Source: Euglena gracilis (Eukaryota; Euglenida; Euglenophyceae; Euglenales). Taken from it: a stretch of 64,000 nt of DNA. The translations under genes were made by a program, and so were the position numbers. Below the pieces are notes generated by a model. The model worked only from the letters and a program-made list of their open reading frames with translations, was not told where the DNA came from and searched no databases. This document shows positions 25,001 through 34,329 of this stretch, in pieces; positions within the stretch are counted from its first letter, which is position 1, and each line of letters starts with the position of its first letter. Location: the NCBI GenBank assembly GCA_039621445.1, contig CP154956.1, forward strand, positions 65,984,257-66,048,256. The letters are read 5' to 3'.

Positions 25001-26700
25001 TGCCTTTTTTTTTGTTTTCCACCAGAAAAATGGTGGTGGGGAAAAACGTTCCGAGCGATAACTCTTCTCAGTCCGTTGAAATTCCAAATGTGTGCAACAT
25101 GTGGACAAAGGGAATCTTTTATCCCCTGCCTGCACGATCTGAGAAACAGGAGTTTAAATAAAACCTCTGTGCATGGTTTTTTTGGGGGCTCCATAAACAG
25201 ACAATGTTTCTGCTGCAACGATTGTGTGTTGAAATAAACTGGCAAGGTTCTCCTATTTTTTTTAATTTTTCTCTGCCTTGATTTTGTTGCAAATGCAACA
25301 CAATGGCGTTTGTTGTACCTTCAAATCACCTTAGTGACTTTTCTCTGGCTTACTGCTCCCCTAACAGATGGTCTGAACTCAGGGCCAGTATTTTGTGCCA
25401 TCAGACAGTCAGAGTTCATACAGAAGCAGCCAAGGCATAATTGCTGCAAGTTTTTGTTATTGTTTGGCAAAGTCTTGTGTGTGTGTGGCAGGGCAAAAGA
25501 AGGGCCCCTGGGGTTGATAACGCACCCAACGTATTTTGTTGGCCTGCCCAAAGAAAGGGTTGCAGCTGCCTGCCCCCCCCCCAGGACAGCGACTTCTGCT
25601 GGCTCCTCCCCGCCGAACAAGTGCGCACTGTGCCTGTCCGCCCCCGCCAACGTCGTCTTCCTCCCCTGCTGACCGGGCCACGTTCCCCCCAGAGGCTGGG
25701 GGCTGGGCGGACGCAATGTCCATTGTGCCTGGGGGGGACTGTCCCACCACATCCGCATCCGCGTTGTTGACAAACCGCAGTGACACTTTGGAGGTTGCCT
25801 GGGCAATGGGCAATGGGGCAACAGGCTGTCTATGGGAATGGGCATGGCCCAAATGGTCGGAAGCAAGGCACATTCCATCCATGTGCCCCTTCACAGCGAT
25901 TGTTTTCTCGGTTGATGCCCCGGGGATGGATGGGTGTCCGGTCCCAATTCACCCCAGGGTGATCAGGCTGGGTTCCCTTTGAGACAGGCTTCCCCTCTTT
26001 CTGGAGCCGAAAATACAGGGGAAATTGTTGGACCCTAACAATGGTCTCCGAAAGCGGTCCCCGGGGCCTCCCCCCCCCTCCATTCCCCAGGGCTTCATTG
26101 GGAAAGTCAACTTCCCAGCCCCTTTTTTTGCTGGGGCCAGCCAAAATGGATTGGCAGAGTGTCAGCGACCCCTGGCGGATGCCCTGGCGACGCCCCTACG
26201 GGGGGGGGGGGGGGGGTGGGAACCGGGGGCCCGGCCCCACCACTGCTACTGCTGCTCCCGCTGCTCCGTCAAGCTGGAGCGGCACGCCGGGGCAGAGCAC
26301 CCCGGCGGCGCCCTCGCCTGCCCGTTCTGCCGCCGGCCGGCGAGGGCCCCCTGACCCCCCCCCCAGTCCCTTCGGTCCCGTGGGGCGGTGAGCATCCCGC
26401 ATCCAAACCAACGCCGGGCGGTGGTTGTGGGTAGCGATACCGCCGCCGCATATCTGGCTGGTCCCCTGCTCTGGCCGACACGTTCGGCTGGCCCGTCCCG
26501 CCCGTCAGCTGGTCCCGAAGCCCGTTGTCCGGCCCGCTGGCCCGTGCGTTGAAGTGCTGAACATGGACCTTTTAGGGGGTTGGTTCCTCTCAGTGAGAGT
26601 GAGGACTTGGGTGCAGGGGGCCCTGGCAGTGATTGAGACGATGGTCAACCTCGACAAGATCTACCAGGACATCGCCCCGGCCACAGTCGCCTCGTCGTCC
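19086..26700 (+). CDS. Secretory-pathway membrane protein: Cys-rich (PSI-like) ectodomain, hydrophobic segment and C-terminal RING finger
   Basis: Exons seen: 19086–19181 (signal peptide MLGLLLLGLAVLPLASPA), about 19450–19587 (Cys-rich), 20180–about 20395 (CC pairs and ECCNASAVCEVDE), about 20655–20790 (SRCGWCCATSTCQ), about 21096–21230 (CGWCCSSGRC), about 22207–22460, about 23430–23590, about 23716–23826, 25604–25670, 26239–26338 and 26631–about 26700. CGWCC motifs suggest PSI/plexin-like modules. Hydrophobic stretches around SVMAMVLFSICFP and PCICLALLLCL could span the membrane; an acidic GDEAEDEEE tail follows. The last exons make a C3HC4 RING: CALC, FLPCYHCYCCSRC, CPFCRRPIETMVNLDKIYQ. Junctions 23826/25604, 25670/26239 and 26338/26631 fit nonconventional introns with 6–12-bp stems and stay in frame. 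RING proteins of this kind are usually E3 ubiquitin ligases. Several upstream junctions are unresolved, so the 5' Cys-rich exons could belong to a separate gene. The true stop is not located. Confidence 0.68.
19591..19958 (-). mobile_element. AAATAATACC inverted-repeat element, copy 1
   Basis: Left end GTAAACCCCCCCCAAATAAT, right end GGTATTATTTGGGGGG then GGTATC. The interior has a second inverted pair, CGGGGTATTATTTTTTTCGC on one side and CGGCGGCCGAAGTCGG on the other. An almost identical element lies in reverse orientation at 46217–46614, and a fragment sits at 34020–34184. It lies directly after the second Cys-rich exon of the RING gene, inside the following intron. No coding capacity. Confidence 0.85.
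20840..21010. repeat. (GGGT)n, (TGCG)n and (GAGT)n simple repeats
   Basis: GGGT units at about 20850–20878, TG/CG alternation at 20888–20945 and GAGT units at 20956–21008, in the intron between two CGWCC exons. Confidence 0.95.
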
Positions 26701-27046
26701 TCTCGTCTGTGCAACGCAGTGTCTGGGCTTTTTTCTCACACCCACCAACTGGTGGAATTCTCCAGGATACTCTTTCATAAGGTGGGGGACGGGGGGGGGG
26801 GCGGCGTCTTTTTTTTGGTATTTATATTTCCTACATTTCGCTGTCAAGCCTGTTAAGCAAAAACGACCTTGCCTTTGACGAAATTTGTGTTTGAAGCAAA
26901 ATTCGTTTCTCAATATTTATATTATTTTTGCTATTGGGCCATTTTCACTCATTTTGGGTTGTTTTGGCCCATTTTTTTTTTCAGACTTTTGGTTATCAGA
27001 CTAACAAATGTGCACCCCCAAGGTGCCGATATTTGGTTCCTACCCC

Positions 27047-27583
27047 CCCCCCTTGTCCAACGACCACCCCCCCGGTCAGTAGCGATCTTTTTCCAGGTGA
27101 TCTTTTTTTTCCAGACGTTCGCATTGTTTCCTCCAGCCTTTTCTTACAACTTTCATGGCGGATTTTGTACCTGATCAACAAGTCCTCTATCTACTGGAGA
27201 TGTTGCCGACGCTGTTGTTGGTCCGTCAGAGTATAACCCCCCTCACTTATAAAACCACCCAAAAACAGATTTTTGGGCAATTTTTTGAGACCGACCATCA
27301 TCAAAAATGCCATTTTTGTCCAAATTTGACGAAAATTGCCAATTTGAATTTGGGGGGGGGGGGTTCGGGGTCATTTGGGGGATCGGATTTTCACCAACAA
27401 TTCCAGTTTTTGCACTCCCACAACTTTTTTCTTCACCTTGGGGCGAAGCGGGATAAAAAAATTTTGACCCCGGGCTTGTCTAACGACCACCCCCCGGTCG
27501 GTAGCGATATTTGGCCAAAATAGCGACCCCCCCCCCGGTCAGTAGCGATACTTAGCGGTCGTTGGACAAGGGGGGGGGGGGTA
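27047..27583. mobile_element. TTGTCCAACGACC inverted-repeat element, full copy
   Basis: Left end TACCCCCCCCCCTTGTCCAA then CGACCACC; right end GGTCGTTGGACAAGGGGG then poly-G and GTA. Sub-terminal GGTCAGTAGCGAT and its partner ATCGCTA/GTCAGTAGCGATAC repeat the inverted design. About 537 bp with no coding capacity. A related short copy is at 13203. Confidence 0.82.
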
Positions 27584-28089
27584 AATAAGTGTGCACAGTT
27601 ACTGAGAGGATACAAAGGCAAACTGCGCTTTGTGAGAAATTCTGTCAGGACACTATCCTCACACTGTTTGTGCCAGGAATGGGCAGGGTTTTTTTAAACC
27701 GAAAGTGACCCTACCCCCAAGGAGGTCCAACCAACCAGCTTTCTTTCCAGCCCAGCCGGGTTGTGGACCCCCCGGGGGGTCTGCTGAAACAATTTTTTGC
27801 CAGCCTGACGAAGCTGGGATGGACCCCAAAGTGCCAAAATTTTTTGAAAGGAGTTTTGAGAAAAATTGCCCAATTTTCGAAGGTTTTTTTGGTTTTTCAC
27901 TTTCACCTCAAATTTCTGGCTAAAAAAAATCACAACCCAGCCAGATTTGGGCTTTTTTTGACTATCTTTGCACCCCCCCCCCCCACGTCCAGCTGCTTGC
28001 CGGCCGGACCCCCCCCCCCCCCCGGGTTTTTCCCCCCCGGGGGGGGGGGGGGTGTCCAGCCAGCACCTTTTTCCAGTCAGCCTGTGGAC

Positions 28090-28276
28090 GTGGGTGGCGG
28101 GGTCAAAGAACAGAAGCCCGCCGGCGCCAACAATCCCTCCTCCTCCTCCTCCTCCTCCTCCTCCTCCTCCTCCTCCTCCCTCCGGGCATGACGCCCCACC
28201 TCCACCACCGGCGGAGGCACCCGGAGACCTGCCGGCCGCGCGGGACGCCGGTGACGGGGAGGCGGTGGAGGCCTGA
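28090..28276 (+). CDS. Candidate 3' exon with (TCC)n tract: Pro-run then acidic C-terminus
   Basis: A GC-rich block with about 15 TCC/CCT units. One frame reads a Pro run followed by AEAPGDLPAARDAGDGEAVEA-stop, which has coding-like composition. A second frame reads VKEQKPAGANNP, a Ser run and a stop. It could be the last exon of the RING gene or of an unrecognised gene; no junction could be proved. Copy B at about 40270–40458 has one repeat unit fewer, a typical slippage allele. Confidence 0.35.
28138..28180. repeat. (TCC)n trinucleotide repeat
   Basis: Uninterrupted TCC units; the homologous tract in copy B (about 40322–40361) is one unit shorter. Confidence 0.95.
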
Positions 28277-29944
28277 CCCCGCCCGCCCCTGTCTGTCACA
28301 GTGGGCCATGGCACTGTGAGGTGGGGGGGGGGTGGCCCTGGGCGGCCCAATGGAAATTCAAAAATAATAAAACCCCCCTTTGCCCTGACTTTGGGCGTCC
28401 GAATTGATTAATAGATTTATTAATTTGCCGGAATCCCCTTTCCGTTACCGCACAAAGGAAGTGCTTGCCGCTCTCTGTATTCCCAGGCACTATTATTATT
28501 ATAATTTCTCTGTCGATTCCCAGGCACTCTCCAGCAAATGCCCGGAAGTCCCAGTCAGCCCCGCTGCGGGTCAATTTCCCTCCAAAGAAACGGAACAGAT
28601 ATCAACGAGGCGATGGGTGGTTCCCCTCTGGGCTGGACAACAGGGGCGGCGCCACCAGGAGGGGTGACCCCTTTCCCGCCCCACAAAGGGCGGCTTCCTC
28701 CCCCCTTCCGGACGCCTGCCCGTGGGCCCAGGCGAGCATGACCCCTGCCTGACCCTGTGTGACCCCTGCCTGACCACTGCCTGACCTGCTCCTCCTCTCT
28801 CTCCATCGCAACCCTCCCGCCACGCCACCACTGCCGGATGGGGCCATCTTCCCCCATCTGCCGTCTGGAAGATTGGCTATTTGTATTGCAATGGCGTCCC
28901 CTCTGCGCTACAGAACCTGTCAACTAAGCCCTGTTTTTCTTTTTTCTTTGTGGCCCATACCCCCCCTTCTCGAGAAGTTCGCGTCGTGGCCTACTTGCCA
29001 ATTTTGCCTCATAGGGAGTTGTCTTCCCCCCCCCCCGTGTACCCATCAATTGACCTCCCCAAAAATTTCGACCTTCTCAAAAATGTGTGGCCAAAGGTTG
29101 TCAGGTGAACCTTTTTATGTTCCATTTCGTCTTTTTTTGGAATTTGGCGAATTTTATACAAGATTTTGCTGAATTCCTTGAATTTGTTATCATATTCGGG
29201 TCTTTAATCTTTTATAACAAAACTGCCTGTCAGAAGCAACGCCACATCACCGCTTCCTGTCCAAAGCGGCCCCCCCCCCCACCACTCCCCCCCCATCGAC
29301 TCTCGAGCTTTTGCGTCGTGACCACACGTTCCCCTTGGAGCGTTGTAGAGTATTGTTTTTCTTTCCTGACCGGACGATCACCGACGTGCTGCGAATGCGA
29401 CGCCCCAATGCTTGACAGACCCCTCCCCCTATCACACACCAACGTGAGCCCCAACAGCAAGGCACATCAGCAGGCACATTATTTCTGCCCCTGTTTTGCC
29501 GAAATTTTGCATTATGTTGTATAATTGAATGTTTAAGTTGCCCTGAATGTGTCACCCAAAATGACCATTGGTAATAATTGGTAATAATGTAATAGTTGGT
29601 GTCTGTCGTCCTCCCTCCAAGTAAATGATGGCATTGCAGTCTCTCCTTCTGGAAAAAGAGTCTCAACCAGGCTGTTTTTTCAGGTTGGGGGGGGGGGGGG
29701 GGGGTGCCTGCCTGGGCAGGCACTCCAAGGCACAAAAATCCGCCCCCCGGGGGGGGGGGGGGGCGGGGGCACGGCCAAAAGTGCCCTAGCACACCCCCGG
29801 CGCAAAAGGCGCGGGGAGCCAAAAATGGCCTATTTTCAAAGGAATGTGCCTGGGCACAGGCCGAAATCTGCCCCCCCCTCCGGGGGGGGGGGGTAGTTCC
29901 TGCCTGGGCAGGCAATCATAGGCACTCCGGACCCCGGCGCAAGG

Positions 29945-31094
29945 CGGTAGACTGGGGGGGGGGGGGGTAGTGGGTAGTCGGCCGACTAGTCGGCCGACTA
30001 CCCAATTGGTCCACCGCTAGGCCTAGTCGGTAGCTAGTCGGCGAGACAGGGGGGGGGGGGGTAGTGGGTAGTCGGCCAACTAGTCGGCCGACCGACTACC
30101 CACTCTAATGTACTAACGGGTCAAAACTGCCGACTTTTAAGCCCCCCCCCATGAACAAAATCCAATGGAAACTAGTCGGTGGCTAGTCGGCGGTCATAAA
30201 AATGGTCTGTGGCGGGCCCAAATCACCCGGAAATGGTCCGGATGAGTCCAAATAAGTGTCTTACGCCTAAATAAACACCCCAGATGGAATCTTTGGTCAG
30301 TGGGGGGTCGGTGGGCCCTTGATGGGGGTCCGGAGGGGTAAAAAAACCAATGATGAAACAGGGATTACATTAAAATCCTTTAGACATGCAATCTGAAATC
30401 TGCGTTCTGCATCACCAGAGGAAGAAAACTCCCCCCTCCACCCCAATCCGAGACTCAAATAACAAAATCCCTTCTGTGTTGGCAAAATACTCGGGCGCTA
30501 AGTCGTTTTTGTGGCTCACTTTGGCATAGGCGGGGGGGCTCCGCCCCCCCGCACCCCCCCCCTCAAATAACAAAATCCCTTCTGTGTTGGCAACATACTC
30601 GGGGGCTAAGTCGTTTTTGTGGCTTACTTGGCATAGGCGGGGGGGGGCTCCGCCCCCCCCCGCACCCCCCCCCTCAAATAACAAAATCCCTTCTATGTTG
30701 GCAATAGACTTGGAGGGATAAGACCCTTTTTTTGTGCAAATTTTGACTTATATTGAAAATTCAATGGGGAGAGGTGTACTTTTGTCAAAAGTGGCCCAAA
30801 ATGGACATTTTCCCCCAATTTTTTTGCATATTCACCCCCGATTGGGGGGTTCTGGAGCCATTTGGGTGGGTTTTGACTGGTGTTGAGGTGATTTAGACAA
30901 AAAATTTTCCCAGGGGGGGGCTTAAAAGTCGGCGGTTTTGACCCGTTAGTACATTAGAGTGGGTAGTCGGCCGACTAGTCGGCCGACTACCCAATTGGTC
31001 CGCCGACTAGTCGGCCGACCAATTAGTCGGCCGACTACCCAATTGGTCGGCCGACTAGTCGGCCGACTACCCACTACCCCCCCCCCGTCTACCG
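29945..31094. mobile_element. 1.15-kb terminal-inverted-repeat element with GTCGGCCGACTA palindromes, copy A
   Basis: Begins CGGTAGAC, poly-G, GTAGTGGGTAGTCGGCCGAC and ends with the reverse complement GTCGGCCGACTACCCACTAC, poly-C, GTCTACCG. Sub-terminal arrays of AGTCGGCCGACT extend the inverted repeat to over 100 bp per side. A 15-bp direct repeat GGCACTCCGGACCCC lies just outside both ends (29921–29935 and 31099–31113), like a target-site duplication with a few filler bases. The middle holds two to three tandem units of about 120 bp (30440–30700). No transposase is seen, so it is non-autonomous. Confidence 0.85.
30430..30710. repeat. ~120-bp tandem repeat inside the 1.15-kb element
   Basis: CAAATAACAAAATCCCTTCT, GTTGGCAA.ATAC and GGCATAGGCGGGGGG recur two and a half times. 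The junctions contain hairpins of the type GGGGGGCTCCGCCCCCC. Confidence 0.9.
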
Positions 31095-31949
31095 TTTGGC
31101 ACTCCGGACCCCCCCCCGGGGTTGGTAAAAAACGGCCTGGTCTCAACCTGTGTACACAAATTGGTATTCTGAAGGTTATTCCTGCATTGTGACGATCTTG
31201 AGAACACTCCTCTTGGCAGCCAAACTCGGACATAAAATTCTCTCGTTTGCAATTGCACAAATCTCCACTTTTTGTCTTCTCGGGGTTTGGGTCCATGTTT
31301 TTGAACTGCTGCTGACAGCTGGCCCTCCTGATGTGGATCACCCGTTTTTTAAAGGTGAAACTTGGGGGAAAGGCAAACTTTTGGTGTTTCTTACCCTCCC
31401 CATCATGACCCCAATTATTGTTTCCCTTGGGTCGGATTTTCAGGAAATAAATAAAAATTTCCAAACATACACAAAACCCTGGTTTTGTCCGCTGCATTTT
31501 CTGTGGAGGTCGGGAAAAAGATCCACCCCTATGTTTGCTTCTTTCAGCCCTGCAACGCCGTGCGGTGGATTACATTTTCCAGCACAACGAACGTAATGGG
31601 TTGAAACAGACTCTCAGTAAAATCTCCGAATTTTGGTTGATAAAGGGGTACAAGAACGCTGGATGCGCGATTGCGCAACCGTCAGGCTTCGTTTTACCAA
31701 CCCAGGGGGGAGGAAGGTGCCTTGTGTGTACCCCGGGGGGGGGGGGGCAGTTTTGGACCCGGGTGCTTGCCGACCCAGTCAACTTTCCCTTAAAATGACC
31801 ATTTTCGGGCCCAAGTCAGCGCCTTCGGCACCGGGGGGGTGTACTATAGTACTACCCCTCCTCACTCATTCAATGCCCTGGGCTACCCTCCCTTAATGAA
31901 CATCACTGGATTTTTTGAATGGTCCATTTCACAGATTTTCTTACCTCCC

Positions 31950-32440
31950 CCCCCCCTTGTCTAAGCACCACCCTTGTCTAAGCACCCCCCCCGCCGGTTC
32001 TTACCCATCTTTTTAAAGGTCATCGTCAGGGGGAGGTTTATTTTGTGTGCCTTTTTAAGGGAAATTTCTCGAAAATTTTGAAATTTCTGCAACTTCTGAG
32101 ACCTGATTTGGTGAGATATTGTTGATTTCTGCATCCAAATGCGTGTAAGTTCAACAGTGGACCTCCAAAATAAGGGGAATTTTTCCTTTTCGGCGCGAAA
32201 CGCCGGATTTTTTTTTTGCAGTCAAAATTTTCCCCCTTCGAGCGGACCCCTTGCCCATTTGTGCACGTAGTCCATTGATGATGGATTGCTGCAGTTATGT
32301 GAATTATTTCAGCGATTGGATCAAGGTGTTGACTGGATCCCCCCCCCCTGGGTAGGGTGGGGCCGCTTTACCTCCCCCCCTTGTCTAAGCACCGGAAAAG
32401 ATGGGTAAGAACTGGGGGGTGGTGCTTAGACAACATCTGC
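31950..32440. mobile_element. TTGTCTAAGCACC inverted-repeat element, copy A
   Basis: Left end CTTACCTCCCCCCCCCCTTG then TCTAAGCACCACC; right end GGTGGTGCTTAGACAA. GGTTCTTACCCATCTTTT on the left is mirrored by AAAAGATGGGTAAGAAC on the right. The interior motif GGCGCGAAACGCC is also a small hairpin. No coding capacity. Relatives: 44155–44645, 63434–63838 and a decayed copy near 11862. Confidence 0.82.
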
Positions 32441-32902
32441 CAAAACGGAACATTTCCGCAATTGCACAGATGGGCATTTGAACAATTGCACATGTCTGCA
32501 CAGTTGCACAAATGGCAGTTTTTGTAAATGCACAAGTGGTCTTTGGACAAAATGAAAACGGACCAGCAGAGTTTTTGTTTGACTTGGAGCAATCGGGCTC
32601 CAAAAGTCAGAAGTATTCTTTGTTTATTTGAGCAAAGTGCAAAGCTTCGGGTATTGTGCAGGGCTCGGTCTCCCCAAATTGTTCCAGCAAATATCCCAAT
32701 GTTGATGAAGAAGCCGGTGGAAGGTTCCCAAACACACATGCTGGGTGTGTGTACCCCGTTTGCTGTGATGACACTTGCTCTGGGGCACCTAAGAACCTGT
32801 GTGAGATAAAACTTTCATGGGAATTTGCTGGGTTCGAGTTGAGGTTATGATGATTTCTCAATTCCAGCCAGTTCCACCTGCCGGAATTGGAAATCTGCCT
32901 GT

Positions 32903-33169
32903 TTGGGCAAAGTCTATGATGTTCCCTTTGCGTCCTGGGACATCCTGAGTTTTTCTTACAGCTCGAAACACCAAGAGTTTGGGCGGGTAGGTGTTGTGGC
33001 TTTCAAAGAAAAAGTCGGTTTGTACAATTGCGAGACCGACCAAGCCAACTCCGTGTTCAGTGCGAGTTTGGCCGCCGAAGTTAATTTTCAGTTTCTGGTC
33101 AAAGACGGACCGGACCTTCTGGACCCACCTGCAACGAAGGATGCAACGCTGTCCCCAGGTGTTGTTTGA
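32903..33169 (+). CDS. Open frame of unknown function upstream of NME7
   Basis: An 88-codon frame beginning MGKVYDVPFASWDILSF, with balanced amino-acid composition and a gene-like look (VVAFKEKVGLYNCETDQANS). GC content is lower than in proven exons here and no splice partners were found. It could be a small gene, part of an unrecognised gene, or a transposon remnant. The copy at 45110–45376 is nearly identical. Confidence 0.25.
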   Translation: MGKVYDVPFASWDILSFSYSSKHQEFGRVGVVAFKEKVGLYNCETDQANSVFSASLAAEVNFQFLVKDGPDLLDPPATKDATLSPGVV

Positions 33170-33430
33170 ATCTCAGCGCCACAACGCCAAGAAGCGTGTG
33201 GGAACGGCGGAGCAGCGTCTTGCATCGTTTGTTTGGCCCTGAACACTCCCTGCACACCCCACACTCCAGGCTGGCCCCCAACCACCCCCAGGATTTTCGC
33301 ATCCTCCGGGGGGAGGCGTGCTGGCTGGCCACCCCGAGGGCCTGTGCCTTGTCTCCCCACTCTCCAGGCAGCCCCCCACCCTCCTTGTCGCCCTTCCCGG
33401 CACTGTGCTGCAGTCCGGTCGGCTCCCCCG

Positions 33431-33847
33431 ATGGCACAGTCCATTCAGGACCCCCGGCTGGCCTTCGTGGTAGACTATGACACCCATCCCCCCTCAGCAG
33501 TGAGGAATGTCCTCGGGGGGCAATGTCCGATGGACCGAAAGAAAGTTCACAGTTTTTTTGTGGTTATGACAGAATTCCCATGACAGAATCCGGTGAATTC
33601 CAGGCTAAAGGACTGTTGGCCAGGATCAGGCGATGCACAATACCCAAAATTGTCGGGACAGTCCCTCCCCCCGCCACACCCGCCCCGAGGGAGGGTGCTG
33701 CGGACCCTCAGGCGGGTATCACGCGGAAGTACCAGCTAGTGTATTTCCTCAGCGACAAGACGGTGGAGATGTACGACATCAAGAACCGCCGCATCTTTTT
33801 GAAGCGCTGCCCGTACCCGTCCCTGGACGTGAACGACTTCGTCCTGG
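33431..33847 (+). pseudogene. NME7: Duplicate of NME7 exons 1 and 2 (copy A)
   Basis: Exon 1 at 33431–33499 and exon 2 at 33712–33847 encode the start and DM10 domain of NME7. They are separated by the same GTGAGG...CCTCAG intron as in copy B. The rest of NME7 follows only after copy B, so as assembled this is an orphan 5' fragment. The coding sequence is intact; it probably represents the other allele. Confidence 0.8.
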
Positions 33848-34019
33848 GCCCATGCCCCTCTCCCGGCGGGTGGGCTGGGTGGGTGGTTGGCCTCTCGCAC
33901 CCATGGCAGGTGGGGCATTTGGGTGTGTGGTGTTCTGGGACAGGAACAGCAGAACCAAACAGCAACAGCCACGGAAGGCATAAAGTTTGCTGCTGGTACC
34001 AATCGCTTGCTTGCTGCTG

Positions 34020-34184
34020 GTAAACCCCCCCAAATAATCCCCCCCCCAAATAATACCCCCCCCTTGGGTTCCGACTTCGGCCGCCGAAATAATACCCCCC
34101 CCCCTGTTCCGGGCCGAAGGCCCGGATTTTAACCTGAAAATTTAGGTAAAAATCACAATCTCTGACAGCAAATTACGAAAAAAA
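34020..34184 (+). mobile_element. AAATAATACC element fragment cut by the assembly gap
   Basis: Same position and start as the element at 46217 in copy B (GTAAACCCCCCCAAATAAT), continuing to AATTACGAAAAAAA at the N run. The contig stops inside this repeat, which probably caused the assembly break. Confidence 0.85.
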
Positions 34185-34197
34185 NNNNNNNNNNNNN
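34185..34197. other. Assembly gap (13 N)
   Basis: Thirteen N bases separate the two copies of the 12.1-kb segment exactly at their junction. This points to a scaffold or contig join rather than sequenced continuity. Confidence 0.99.
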
Positions 34198-34329
34198 TTG
34201 CTGGAAAAGCTTTTGGACGAAAGAAATTGGCAGTTTGAAGTTTGAAAAAGGTGGAAGTGATGGGAAATACAAAGTAGAGAAATTTCGCCAACTGCAGCCC
34301 GGCCGGGGGTCAACGTTGCGGATGTTTGT

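Larger units (their letters stand above)
26701..33430. other. Region between the RING exons and NME7, mostly mobile elements
   Basis: Contains the elements at 27047–27583, 29945–31094 and 31950–32440, poly-C/G tracts and AT-rich filler. Two possible coding pieces are listed separately (28090–28276 and 32903–33169). Copy B holds the same content at about 38900–45627. Confidence 0.6.
22070..34184. repeat. 12.1-kb duplicated segment, copy A
   Basis: Starts near GGAAAAGCTTTTGGACGAAA and runs into the N gap. It matches 34203–46379 in the same order and orientation with very few substitutions. It holds the 3' half of the RING gene, several inverted-repeat elements and NME7 exons 1–2. Clear structural differences from copy B include about 24715–24750 (vs 36846–36872) and 25440–25515 (vs 37560–37710). 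Confidence 0.95.
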
